A DNA stretch of 64,000 nt from Agrobacterium tumefaciens. GTDB taxonomy: Bacteria; Pseudomonadota; Alphaproteobacteria; Rhizobiales; Rhizobiaceae. A program made the translations under genes and the position numbers. Shown piece after piece: positions 51,822-60,183 of this stretch. The stretch covers positions 32,124 to 96,123 of the forward strand of contig NZ_JXQV01000017.1 in NCBI RefSeq assembly GCF_000834635.1, written 5' to 3'. Every line of letters starts with the position of its first letter. Position 1 is the first letter of the stretch. The notes beneath the pieces are model-generated. The model was given only the letters and a program-made list of their open reading frames with translations, ran no database searches and was not told the DNA's origin.

Positions 51822-54014
51822 TCAAACTCCTACCGCAATCTCGTCCGTAGCCGTCGTCAGATAAAGATGTCTAAAGTCGCTCGCCTTCATCGGGCGGCCG
51901 TATAGATAGCCCTGTCCCTCATCGCATGCGTAGTGCTGCATGAGACGTTCCTGCTCGACGGTCTCAATACCTTCAGCAATAACTTCGAGATCAAATCCCG
52001 CCGCAAGTTTTGCGACCGCTTCAACGATCGCCTCGTCTTTTTTATTGCGCTCGCTGCCGCTGACGAATGAACGATCGATCTTCAGGCGGGTGACAGGATA
52101 GTCTTTTAAAAGGCTCAGGGATGCGAAGCCGGTTCCGAAGTCATCAAAAGCAATGCCCACGCCGAGTAAGCGAAGGTGGTGAAGCGGCTCCATGATCCGT
52201 TGTTCATTCCGCAGAATGATGTTCTCTGTTATCTCTAACTCGAGCGAAGTTGCCGGTAAGTTGCTGTCCGAGAGCGCTGCCTCGACCGATTTGGCAAAAT
52301 CCCGTGTTCGGAATTGTGCTGCAAACAGATTGACTCCAATCCTGAAATTCTCGCAACCAGCTTTGCGCCATTGCGCGGCCTGCGCGCAGGCTGTTCGCAA
52401 TATCCATTCGCCCACCGGGACAGCAAGAAGGCTTGTTTCCAGTACGGGCAAAAAAGCAGCAGGCGAGACGACGCCGAGCTGCGGATGGTTCCACCTTATC
52501 AGTGCTTCTGCACCGGAAAGGCTTCCATCGCTCAGTTTGATCTGAGGCTGGTAATAGAGCTCAAACTCCTGATTTTCCCAGGCTTGACGGATCGAGGAAC
52601 TCAGAGATCCTTTTTTCAAAGCCGTTTGGCGAAGCTCAGGGGTGAATATGCGGACGAGGTGGCGACCGTCTGCCTTTGCCTGATAAAGGGCCAAATCCGC
52701 GTTTCCGAGCATCTGCTCACTGTCATCTTCAGAGCCCGATTTGAGGGAGATGCCGATACTGGCCCCGATGTGAATTGGCTCGTTGTCGAACTCTATAGGT
52801 TCCTCGATAGCAGCGATGAGCGCTGAAGCAAGTGCACTGGCTTTTAGAGGATCCACCGTTTCAGACATCACGATGACGAATTCGTCCCCGCCCAGGCGGG
52901 CTACCATTTGGTCGGCAGGAACGCTTTCTCGCAGACGGCTTGCGACAATCTTGAGGACGAAATCCCCCGCAGAGTGTCCCAGCGTGTCATTGACATCCTT
53001 GAAACCGTCCAGATCAAGAAGGAGGAGCGCCAATGGCTGATTGCTTTCGCAAGCCTGCCGGAGACGCAGCTTCAAACTCGCCCTGTTTGCAAGGCCGGTA
53101 AGATCGTCGTATTCGGCAGCATGTTTTAGCTTCTTAACAGCTTCCAAACGGCTCGTTATATCGCGAATGATAGCGCCGAACTGCGTTTCTCCTGCCTCGC
53201 TCCAATGCGAGAGGGACAGCTCTATTGGAACGTCGGAGCCGTCACGACGCTTTCCCGTCAAATTGACTGAAGTCCCTATGATATGAGGCGGACCGCCGGA
53301 AGCCACTCTGGCGAGACCCGCGCCATGTCTGGCCCGCATAGCGTCGGGCATGATAATGTCGAGAGGTTTACCCAGCGCTTCTTCTCTAGAATAGCCAAAA
53401 ATCTCTTCTGCGGCCGCATTCCATGACGTGATCTGGTTTTTTCCATTTGCGCAGATGATGGCGTCTGGAGATGTGGATGTAATGTTGATGAATTTGTTAC
53501 GGCTAGTCTCGCTCTCCCGTTCTAACCGTCGCAATTCCATTCGTTCGAGGACCATAGCTGCCAGATCCCGAAGTACTCGCTGGTCACGATCCGAGAATGT
53601 CTCTCTCGGTTTCGGATCAATCAAGCATAAGCTACCAAGCGCATGCCCCTCAGACGTGGTGAGTGGGGCACCAGCGTAGAATCGAATGTTCGGATACCCC
53701 GTAACCAACGCATTTGATCGGAAGCGCTCATCTTTGGACGCGTCGGGGATAACAAAGACGCCGGATTCCATGATTGCGTAGGTGCAAAATGAAACATCTC
53801 GTCCTGTCTGGCACACATCCAGGCCAACACGAGCTTTGAAAAATTGCCGGTCACGATGAACCAACGAAACCAAAACCGTTTGGACATCGAAAATCCGTGA
53901 CGCCATCTGTATGATATGGTCGTATTCACGCTCGGGCGCGGTATCCATCAGCGCGAAACTATCCAGCACCTCAATCCGTTTTTCGTCATCGTCTGGAATC
54001 GGGTATAGGGTCAT
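51822..54014 (-). CDS. GAF-PAS-GGDEF-EAL cyclic-di-GMP signalling protein
   Basis: 730 residues from the ATG at 54012-54014 (a GTG precedes it). An N-terminal GAF domain (~25-165) is followed by a PAS domain (~175-290), a diguanylate cyclase domain with intact GGDEF at 375-379 and a phosphodiesterase domain with EAL at 503-505, DDFGTGFASL and AEGIETVEQ. No membrane segment is seen, so it is cytosolic and probably senses a small ligand or redox state. Both catalytic signatures are intact, so it may make and break c-di-GMP; net activity cannot be predicted. It is monocistronic with a 478-bp upstream region. Confidence 0.92.
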   Translation of the reverse strand: MTLYPIPDDDEKRIEVLDSFALMDTAPEREYDHIIQMASRIFDVQTVLVSLVHRDRQFFKARVGLDVCQTGRDVSFCTYAIMESGVFVIPDASKDERFRSNALVTGYPNIRFYAGAPLTTSEGHALGSLCLIDPKPRETFSDRDQRVLRDLAAMVLERMELRRLERESETSRNKFINITSTSPDAIICANGKNQITSWNAAAEEIFGYSREEALGKPLDIIMPDAMRARHGAGLARVASGGPPHIIGTSVNLTGKRRDGSDVPIELSLSHWSEAGETQFGAIIRDITSRLEAVKKLKHAAEYDDLTGLANRASLKLRLRQACESNQPLALLLLDLDGFKDVNDTLGHSAGDFVLKIVASRLRESVPADQMVARLGGDEFVIVMSETVDPLKASALASALIAAIEEPIEFDNEPIHIGASIGISLKSGSEDDSEQMLGNADLALYQAKADGRHLVRIFTPELRQTALKKGSLSSSIRQAWENQEFELYYQPQIKLSDGSLSGAEALIRWNHPQLGVVSPAAFLPVLETSLLAVPVGEWILRTACAQAAQWRKAGCENFRIGVNLFAAQFRTRDFAKSVEAALSDSNLPATSLELEITENIILRNEQRIMEPLHHLRLLGVGIAFDDFGTGFASLSLLKDYPVTRLKIDRSFVSGSERNKKDEAIVEAVAKLAAGFDLEVIAEGIETVEQERLMQHYACDEGQGYLYGRPMKASDFRHLYLTTATDEIAVGV

Positions 54015-54492
54015 CACAATCGCTCGCTCGATTTATATTGAAATTTAGAAATATCGAAAAAGCTTAATGCACAATGATTCTGAAGCAATAATTTCGGCCA
54101 GCACGTCAAACCATGCCATTAGCCTTTATGAGTTCTAAATAAATCGAGCTGGTTCTAAGTGAAGTACAGAGTGATAGCTGTCTAAATACATTTGGACTGT
54201 CCGCATCGGCCGCCCAAAATCTAAGCTATTGGTAAACTTCACGTCGTCTCAGTCCGTTCATCCTCCCAGGGACTTTGAAACCGACACTCTATCTGCCAGC
54301 TTACCACCGTTGCTGCCATATGAAGCAGACGCAGTGATGATGACCTTGATCTCTTTTGCCGCGGTCGCTGAACGCTGCGTCGCATCTCGGGGCGTCTGGA
54401 AGGACATTTAAACGCCAGTTCCGCACGTCGGGATTATGGACGATGTATCAGGATGCTTGCGCAACTTTCCGTTCGGTGCGCGTATCTGCAGC
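54015..54492. other. Gap between GGDEF-EAL and HxlR genes
   Basis: The first ~200 bp are AT-rich and likely hold the promoter of the GGDEF-EAL gene. The remainder toward hxlR shows short unconvincing frames only. No RNA gene or repeat was recognised. Confidence 0.5.
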
Positions 54493-54861
54493 TTACTCCT
54501 GCGGATCAAGGCCACGTGGCTTGCCGTACAGTCCAATATTGACATCACCCCAAATCTTAAGGGCCAGCAGGATTGGCTCCATGCTGCGTCCAAGCTCGGA
54601 AAGGCTGTATTCCACCTTGGGCGGAACCTGGGCATAGACCTTGCGTGTGATCAGCCCATCGTCCTCGAGTTCTCGCAACTGGTTGGTCAGCATCCGCGGC
54701 GTGACGTTGACGATATGCTTCCGCAGCTCGTTGAACCGCAACGTCCCGGAGAGGAGGTGAAAGAGCACAACCGATTTCCATTTTCCGTCGATGAGGCCAA
54801 TGGCTGCCTCTACCGAACAGCCGGGAGAACAATCGAAGCGCGAATGGCGGGCTTTTGCCAT
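54493..54861 (-). CDS. HxlR-family transcriptional regulator
   Basis: 122 residues from the ATG at 54859-54861, eight bases after AAGGA. The HxlR core is CSVEAAIGLIDGKWKSVVLFHL, then LRFNELRKHIVNVTPRMLTNQLRELEDDGLI and KVEYSLSELGRSM. Cys13 and Cys17 near the N-terminus (FDCSPGCSVE) are positioned as in redox- or aldehyde-sensing HxlR proteins. It is divergent from a quinone-oxidoreductase-like gene and likely regulates it; an inverted repeat covers its own ribosome site. Confidence 0.9.
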   Translation of the reverse strand: MAKARHSRFDCSPGCSVEAAIGLIDGKWKSVVLFHLLSGTLRFNELRKHIVNVTPRMLTNQLRELEDDGLITRKVYAQVPPKVEYSLSELGRSMEPILLALKIWGDVNIGLYGKPRGLDPQE

Positions 54862-54864
54862 GAC

Positions 54865-54882
54865 AGTATCCTTTTTGATACT
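54865..54882. promoter_or_regulatory. Inverted repeat in the hxlR/oxidoreductase promoter
   Basis: AGTATC and GATACT are exact 6-bp inverted arms separated by CTTTTT, beginning 4 bp upstream of the hxlR ATG and covering its ribosome-binding site. A bound HxlR dimer here would repress its own gene. Candidate operator. Confidence 0.5.
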
Positions 54883-54977
54883 ACGTGTGTTTTTTGTGCG
54901 TATTGCGTCTTTATGATAATACCTCATCTTACCTACATATCAATTGCCGAGGCAGTTGATCATTAAAGGAGCAGAAC

Positions 54978-55997
54978 ATGAAGGCTATTGGTTACAAGGC
55001 GCCAGGCACAATTGAACGCGAAGACGCACTGCAGGACATCGAACTTCCCCAGCCGGTGCCAGTGGGCCGGGACGTTCTGGTTGAGGTGAAGGCCATTTCG
55101 GTCAATCCGGTAGATACCAAGGTTCGTAAGGGTGCCAGTCCGGAAGCTGGACAGTGGAAGGTGCTTGGCTGGGATGCCGTCGGCACTGTTGTGGAAGCTG
55201 GCCCCGCAGCGAAAGATTTCAATATTGGCGACGAGGTGTTTTATGCAGGCTCTCTTATCCGTCCCGGTGCCAACAGCGAGTTTCACCTCGTTGACGAACG
55301 GATTGTCGGCAAGAAGCCAACCACTTTGTCCAACGCCCAGGCTGCGGCTCTGCCTTTGACGGCTATCACCGCCTGGGAAATGCTGTTCGACCGGCTGGAT
55401 ATTCGCAAGCGCGTTCCGGGTGCAGCAAATGCCATCGTCATCATTGGCGGTGCAGGTGGAGTTGGCTCCATTGCCATCCAGCTTGCACGAGCCCTGACGG
55501 ATGTCACCGTCATTGCCACGGCATCGCGGCCGGAAACGCAAGATTGGGTAAAGACGCTCGGTGCTCATCACGTGATCGACCATTCCAAGCCCATTGCAGA
55601 ACAGGTGGCGGCGCTCGGTATCGGTGCGCCAGCCTTTGTCTTCTCGACAACGGAAACACAACCGCATCTGAAGGAAATCGTCGAACTCATCGCGCCGCAG
55701 GGCAGGTTCGGACTGATCGATGACCCCGATAGCCTCGATGTACTCGGCTTCAAGCGGAAATCTGTATCCGTCCATTGGGAATTGATGTTCACCCGGTCGA
55801 TCTTCGAGACCGCCGACATGGCAGAGCAGGGCAAGTTGCTGAACGACCTGTCTCGTCTGATTGACGAGGGCAAGATCCGTACGACCGTGACCGAGGTCTT
55901 GTCTCCCATCAACGCGGCCAATCTCCGCCGAGCCCATTCCGCCATTGAGAGCGGCAAGACCAGAGGCAAGGTCGTGCTCGAGGGTTTTGTAAAGTGA
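54978..55997 (+). CDS. Zinc-type alcohol dehydrogenase-like / NAD(P)H:quinone oxidoreductase family protein
   Basis: 339-residue cytosolic medium-chain reductase preceded by a consensus AAGGAG. The N-terminal GroES-like domain includes VEVKAISVNPVDTKVRKG, and the Rossmann domain has IIGGAGGVGSIAIQLARAL. The structural zinc cysteines of true alcohol dehydrogenases are not evident, consistent with the quinone reductase branch (YogA/Zta1-like). Such enzymes reduce quinones or unsaturated carbonyls with NADPH. Pairing with a divergent HxlR sensor is typical of an electrophile- or quinone-inducible detoxification unit. Confidence 0.87.
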   Translation: MKAIGYKAPGTIEREDALQDIELPQPVPVGRDVLVEVKAISVNPVDTKVRKGASPEAGQWKVLGWDAVGTVVEAGPAAKDFNIGDEVFYAGSLIRPGANSEFHLVDERIVGKKPTTLSNAQAAALPLTAITAWEMLFDRLDIRKRVPGAANAIVIIGGAGGVGSIAIQLARALTDVTVIATASRPETQDWVKTLGAHHVIDHSKPIAEQVAALGIGAPAFVFSTTETQPHLKEIVELIAPQGRFGLIDDPDSLDVLGFKRKSVSVHWELMFTRSIFETADMAEQGKLLNDLSRLIDEGKIRTTVTEVLSPINAANLRRAHSAIESGKTRGKVVLEGFVK

Positions 55998-56467
55998 GGC
56001 AGTGATGCTTCGAGGCAGGAGAGGTTCGACCCCTCTTTTGCTTCAGCCATTTTCAGCAAGTTTGAAGGATGGCCGCCATCACAGTGTTGCTCACTGATCC
56101 CCTGTAAGACCTGTGTGATCATCACGTCCTAGTCGGTGATGTTCTCCTTTCAATAAGTTGCTCATCACCGCAGGCACATTGCACTGACAGGCGATTGACC
56201 CTAACGGGCCGCCAGGCCAACGGCCAAGATATGCGAGGGGGGCATCGCATGACCTGCTTACCTCGACGGTCTGAGACAGCATGAGAAAAACCTGCGCCGT
56301 TCAGAAACTTCCCCCGGAGAAGCGGTGTAGCTTCATGCGACCGCAATGCTCCAAAACACAAGCTAAGAATTATCAGGCAAACCTTATTTAAGAGGTGCAA
56401 CATGTTAGGCCTTCATTGACGGCTGGGTGCTATGGCCTCACCAGAGACGTCAACAAGGGAACAGGGA
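55998..56467. other. Gap without recognised gene
   Basis: About 470 bp between the oxidoreductase gene and the membrane GGDEF gene. Short minus-strand frames are present (for example around 56091-56403) but carry no known domain. A short inverted repeat CATCAC/GTGATG lies near 56121-56142. Confidence 0.5.
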
Positions 56468-58498
56468 ATGTCTATACTCTATCGGATGGGTGTGCGGTCG
56501 CGCATGGTCACGCTGATCTCTACGGCCATCCTTCCCTTTCTGGCTTTGATTGCTGCAGGCATCATCTTTTCCTACGATGAGGCGGACAGAGCTGCCAGGA
56601 GAAATGTCGCCTCCGATGCACAGCTAAGCGCGGCGAAGTTCTCCCGCATTTTTCTCGATGCCAAAGTCGTTTTGGGGACCTTGCGGGGTATGCCGCCTCT
56701 CCAGACCGCGGATCGCCCGCGTTGTGACAGCTTTGTCCAAAAAGTTCTCGCAAACCAACCGGTCTTTGTGACCATGGGCATTGTGGATGAACAAGGGAAC
56801 ATCGTTTGCCACAACAAGCCTGACGCGACGGGAAAATTCGGTGATGCAGAGCTTGCACGTCGCATGGCGCAAGCGGCGCCAGATGATCTCGTAGTCGGCC
56901 GTTTCATGATTGGTCCAGTCAGTAAAAAACCGACCGTTGCGGTCATGATGCGATTGCCTTCGGCAAAGAACGGCGAGCGACTCTCCCTGTTTGGCTCGCT
57001 GAATCTCGACATTTTCAGTCACCTGGCAAAGTCGATCGCAGCTGGCACCAATCATACCGTCGCACTCATCGAGCCTGCCAATCAGCGTGTGTTGGTCAGT
57101 TGGCCAGCCATAGGCTCCTTCGGAGCAGCGTTTCCTGATCATCCCCTCATCCAAGCGATCGCCCAGAACCCGCAAGGCGGTACGTCCTTTTCGATAGGGT
57201 TCGACAGCATCCACCGATTTTTCGGATACGCTCCCGTGATCGATGCGACGGGCAGCTCATTGGCCGTCTCGCTCGGGCTTCCCGAGAATGAGGCATTTGC
57301 AGACGTTCAGGTGCGATCAAATTACGCCATAGTCTTGTCCGCGCTCGCTTTCGTCATCGCCACTCTGCTGTCGGCGACGATTGCCTATTGGACACAACTG
57401 AGGCCACTTGTTCGGCTGGTGCAAAAATCTGAGCGCATTGGTGACGGCGAATTTTCCGACCAAGTCGTTATTGAACCCTGGCAGGCTCATGAATTTCGAG
57501 GTCTCGCCAGTAGCCTCAACAAAACGGCTCACAAGCTCCTCGTTGCCCAGGAAATCGAGAGGCGGACGATCGAATCTGACCGCCGTTTCCGCCTCGTGGC
57601 GGACAATACGGCGGACATGATTACAGTGATCGATCCTACGGGTACGCGTACCTTCGTATCCGGCGCCTGCCGCGAAATTCTGGGTTTCGAACCCGAGGAG
57701 CTCATTGGCAAGAATGCACTCCAGCTCGTGGTTGCGGAGGATCGCGACCGGGTGAAAGAGCTTTTTGGGAAGACGAGTAGATCTGAGGATGGTGGCAGTG
57801 AGCGATATCGTGTCGCCCGCAAAGATGGCTCTCTTTTGTGGGTTGAGGTGAGTGGTCGGCGCATGCCTGGCAGCGGCGACTTCGTTTTCACCATGCGCGA
57901 TATATCAAAACGAAAAGCGGTCGAAGCAGAGCTTGAGGCCGCAAATATCCGGCTCTCTAGACTTGCGACGATTGATGAGCTCACAGGGATCAACAATCGA
58001 CGCGAGCTGAACAGACGTCTTGATCTCGAAGCAAGACGCGCCGCGAGGGAAGGGCCGCCACTTTCTGTATTGCTCATAGATGTCGATCATTTCAAATCGT
58101 TCAACGATACATATGGTCACCTTGAAGGAGATCGCTGCTTGCAGGAGGTCGCCGGTGCAATTTCGAATGCAATAGGTCGACCGTCGGATAGTTGTGCCCG
58201 GTACGGCGGTGAAGAGTTTGCCGTGCTTCTTCCCAACACATCCGAGGAGGAAGCATGGGCTCGTGCCGAGATTATTAGAGACGCTGTTGCTTCGTTAAAC
58301 CGCAAGCATTCTGGCAACGAAGTCGGACATGTCACGATCAGCATTGGTGTCGTTACGAGCAACGGGCAATTGGAACAGCGTGAGCTTCTGAAACTTGCCG
58401 ACGATGCTCTTTATTCTGCAAAGCGGAGTGGTCGGAACAAAGTGGTCGCGTCGACTGGAGCTCAGACATCGGCAGTTCATGCGTTTCGCAAACGTTAG
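56468..58498 (+). CDS. Membrane-bound sensor diguanylate cyclase (periplasmic sensor, HAMP-like, PAS, GGDEF)
   Basis: 676 residues from the ATG at 56468 behind AGGGA; an in-frame ATG at 56432 adds 12 residues. Two membrane segments (MVTLISTAILPFLALIAAGI and, near residue 290, IVLSALAFVIATLLSATIAY) enclose a ~250-residue periplasmic region of dCache/CHASE style. A HAMP-like linker, a PAS domain (FRLVADNTADMITVIDPTGT) with PAC (WVEVSGRRM, FTMRDIS) and a GGDEF domain with GGEEF at 580-584 follow. It should make c-di-GMP from two GTP in response to an external signal. No EAL domain is present. Confidence 0.9.
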   Translation: MSILYRMGVRSRMVTLISTAILPFLALIAAGIIFSYDEADRAARRNVASDAQLSAAKFSRIFLDAKVVLGTLRGMPPLQTADRPRCDSFVQKVLANQPVFVTMGIVDEQGNIVCHNKPDATGKFGDAELARRMAQAAPDDLVVGRFMIGPVSKKPTVAVMMRLPSAKNGERLSLFGSLNLDIFSHLAKSIAAGTNHTVALIEPANQRVLVSWPAIGSFGAAFPDHPLIQAIAQNPQGGTSFSIGFDSIHRFFGYAPVIDATGSSLAVSLGLPENEAFADVQVRSNYAIVLSALAFVIATLLSATIAYWTQLRPLVRLVQKSERIGDGEFSDQVVIEPWQAHEFRGLASSLNKTAHKLLVAQEIERRTIESDRRFRLVADNTADMITVIDPTGTRTFVSGACREILGFEPEELIGKNALQLVVAEDRDRVKELFGKTSRSEDGGSERYRVARKDGSLLWVEVSGRRMPGSGDFVFTMRDISKRKAVEAELEAANIRLSRLATIDELTGINNRRELNRRLDLEARRAAREGPPLSVLLIDVDHFKSFNDTYGHLEGDRCLQEVAGAISNAIGRPSDSCARYGGEEFAVLLPNTSEEEAWARAEIIRDAVASLNRKHSGNEVGHVTISIGVVTSNGQLEQRELLKLADDALYSAKRSGRNKVVASTGAQTSAVHAFRKR

Positions 58499-58953
58499 TA
58501 ACCCTTTCAACGCGGCAGCAGATGGAGCGCAGCGAATTCGCGAGTGCGGCTGTAATCTGCGGCCTTGAACCCATAGCCAAAACTACTCGTGATAACGCGA
58601 TTCCCGACCATCTCGTGGTTGCGGACATCGAAATTGAGGATCAAGAGTCTCACCAATATACGACCACGGGCATTCCGAATGGGTTGGTGACAGGTAAGTG
58701 CAGGTCACTGCGTTCGAATCCACACTGGTGTCTGACCGTTCAAGATTTCGAATGGAACGTGCCGAAGAACCGCCGCCCTGCCTCCGGCATGCGGTTTGCC
58801 GTTATCAACCAGCTTACCCGCGCACTTCTGATATCTATGAACAGAGACCAAAGTCCGTCTCAGTCATACTGCTTAATGCGAAGCTCACTCGCGTTGCTTT
58901 GGTCTTAGGCTAGATGGTCCAGCGCGATCCATGCAACGCGAGTGGCTGGTGAT
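58499..58953. other. Gap without recognised gene
   Basis: About 450 bp between the GGDEF and DUF992 genes. A plus-strand frame of 128 codons (58522-58908) lacks a ribosome site, domain or typical composition and is not accepted as a gene. No terminator-like hairpin was identified. Confidence 0.5.
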
Positions 58954-59472
58954 TTAGCTCGCCTTACGCAGTTGCAAGCGCGACACACCCGCGGCGACAT
59001 TCAGACCCGATCCCACTTCCGCGCTGAGCGGCTGGAGGCCAAAATTCTTTGCGTTTCCACCGATCAGGGCGTTGGCACCAAGACCCACACCGAGCGAAGC
59101 GCCTGCCGATGCGCCGACATACGTTCCGGCAAGACTGCCTTCGCCGACGGTGCTTGGCGTCGTATTGACAACGATCCAGCTCAGATAGGATTTTCCCGTG
59201 ACGCCAACATCGATTCCGAGTTTGCCGATCGTTCCGGTGTAGCGTTCAACCTTGCCTGTGCGCTGTTTAAATTGGCATTCCACAGTACGACTGGAGCCGA
59301 GCAATAGGCCGATACCACCTGCGACTTCGCAGGACAGGGTGCCGACGCGTTGCTTGGTCTGCGACGCAACTGGCTGACTATTCTGCTTCTTGTTATGATG
59401 CGTGCTTGCTGCCGAAGCGACGGAACTGATAGCGATGGTGCTGACCAGTGCGAGTAAGAGCGTCTTTTTCAC
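58954..59472 (-). CDS. DUF992 secreted protein
   Basis: 172 residues from a GTG at 59470-59472 behind AAAAGGA; the open frame further upstream to 59553 is not used. A Sec signal (KKTLLLALVSTIAISSVASA) is followed by the DUF992 pattern: RVGTLSCEVAGGIGLLLGSS, ERYTGTIGKLGIDVGVTG, LAGTYVGASAGASLGVGLGA and SGLNVAAGVSRLQL. DUF992 proteins are small secreted or envelope proteins found mainly in Hyphomicrobiales and have no known activity. It sits downstream of BON and CsbD genes on the same strand, suggesting a stress or envelope role. Confidence 0.88.
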   Translation of the reverse strand: MKKTLLLALVSTIAISSVASAASTHHNKKQNSQPVASQTKQRVGTLSCEVAGGIGLLLGSSRTVECQFKQRTGKVERYTGTIGKLGIDVGVTGKSYLSWIVVNTTPSTVGEGSLAGTYVGASAGASLGVGLGANALIGGNAKNFGLQPLSAEVGSGLNVAAGVSRLQLRKAS

Positions 59473-59519
59473 ATTACGTTCCTTTTCTGATTGCTTGATC
59501 GAGCCTTTTCTTGACGGTC

Positions 59520-59777
59520 TCAAGCTGGGTGGCCAATCACTAGGATGCTGCATGTCACCCGCCCCGACCTGAAATCGGCGGCGAGGGCGGTGGCCGCGTG
59601 TGCGGCCTCCTGGGACGGAGCTGTGCCGGTGAGCTTGATGGTGCCGTCAATGACTTCAACATCGATCTGGCAGTCTTCGAGGCCACTGGTGTAAGCCAAC
59701 AGGCATTTTATCGCTGCGCTGGTGGCGCCAAAGTCTGCAGCGGGCGTGACCACGCTCGAGAACAGCGGAAATAGCAT
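59520..59777 (-). CDS. Small BON-domain protein
   Basis: 85 residues from the ATG at 59775-59777. The central part CQIDVEVIDGTIKLTGTAPSQEAAHAATALAADF matches the BON (OsmY/phospholipid-binding) domain: a strand with GxxxLxG-like turn followed by a helix of alternating alanines. No convincing signal peptide is visible, although the N-terminus is hydrophobic. BON proteins are often induced by osmotic or envelope stress. It lies between the CsbD and DUF992 genes. Confidence 0.7.
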   Translation of the reverse strand: MLFPLFSSVVTPAADFGATSAAIKCLLAYTSGLEDCQIDVEVIDGTIKLTGTAPSQEAAHAATALAADFRSGRVTCSILVIGHPA

Positions 59778-59803
59778 AGTGATTGACCTTGGATGGGAGA
59801 TAT

Positions 59804-59825
59804 GGCTCGCCAGCCGTGGCGAGCC
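59804..59825. terminator. Hairpin between csbD and BON genes
   Basis: GGCTCGCCA and TGGCGAGCC form a perfect 9-bp stem with a GCCG loop. It starts 18 bp after the csbD stop on the minus strand. There is no T-run. It probably marks the 3' end of an abundant short csbD message or partial termination before the BON gene. Confidence 0.6.
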
Positions 59826-59842
59826 CGGTTTAAGCGCTTCTG

Positions 59843-60023
59843 TTACTTCAGCGCGTCCCTGACCGAGTCCTTGCTTTTACCGACTGTGCTCTGCACTTCA
59901 CCGGCTGCCTTGTCGATCTTGCCTTCCGCTTCGAGCTTCTTGTTGCCGGTGAGTTTGCCAGCAGCTTCCTTAATTGTGCCCTTCAGTTCTTTTGCGGCAC
60001 CCTCGATACGGTTCTTATCCATG
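59843..60023 (-). pseudogene. csbD: CsbD-family stress protein gene with a one-base frameshift
   Basis: From the ATG at 60021-60023 the frame reads MDKNRIEGAAKELKGTIKEA and continues AGKLTGNK, then leaves the family pattern. With one A removed from the AAA in AACAAAGAAG (around 59937-59942), it continues KLEAEGKIDKAAGEVQSTVG to a stop at 59843-59845, giving a 59-residue CsbD-like protein of normal length. CsbD proteins are small hydrophilic stress proteins. The insertion is either a true mutation or a sequencing error; the rest of the gene is undamaged, including its AAAGGATG ribosome site. Confidence 0.75.
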
Positions 60024-60183
60024 ATACATCCTTTCTACAGACAGCGTTTCGATCATCTGACCCCGGATGTGCCGGCGTCATGATGAAGCAGATAGAACGA
60101 CTGGCGGCGGAATTTCAGATTGGAAAGTACTATTGCAATTAGTATCAAATGACCTTTTTACGGGGTAAACGTCATTTTCAGCG

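Noticed and set aside
58522..58908. 128-codon plus-strand frame after the membrane GGDEF gene
   Set aside because: No convincing ribosome site, no domain, uneven composition; could be chance.
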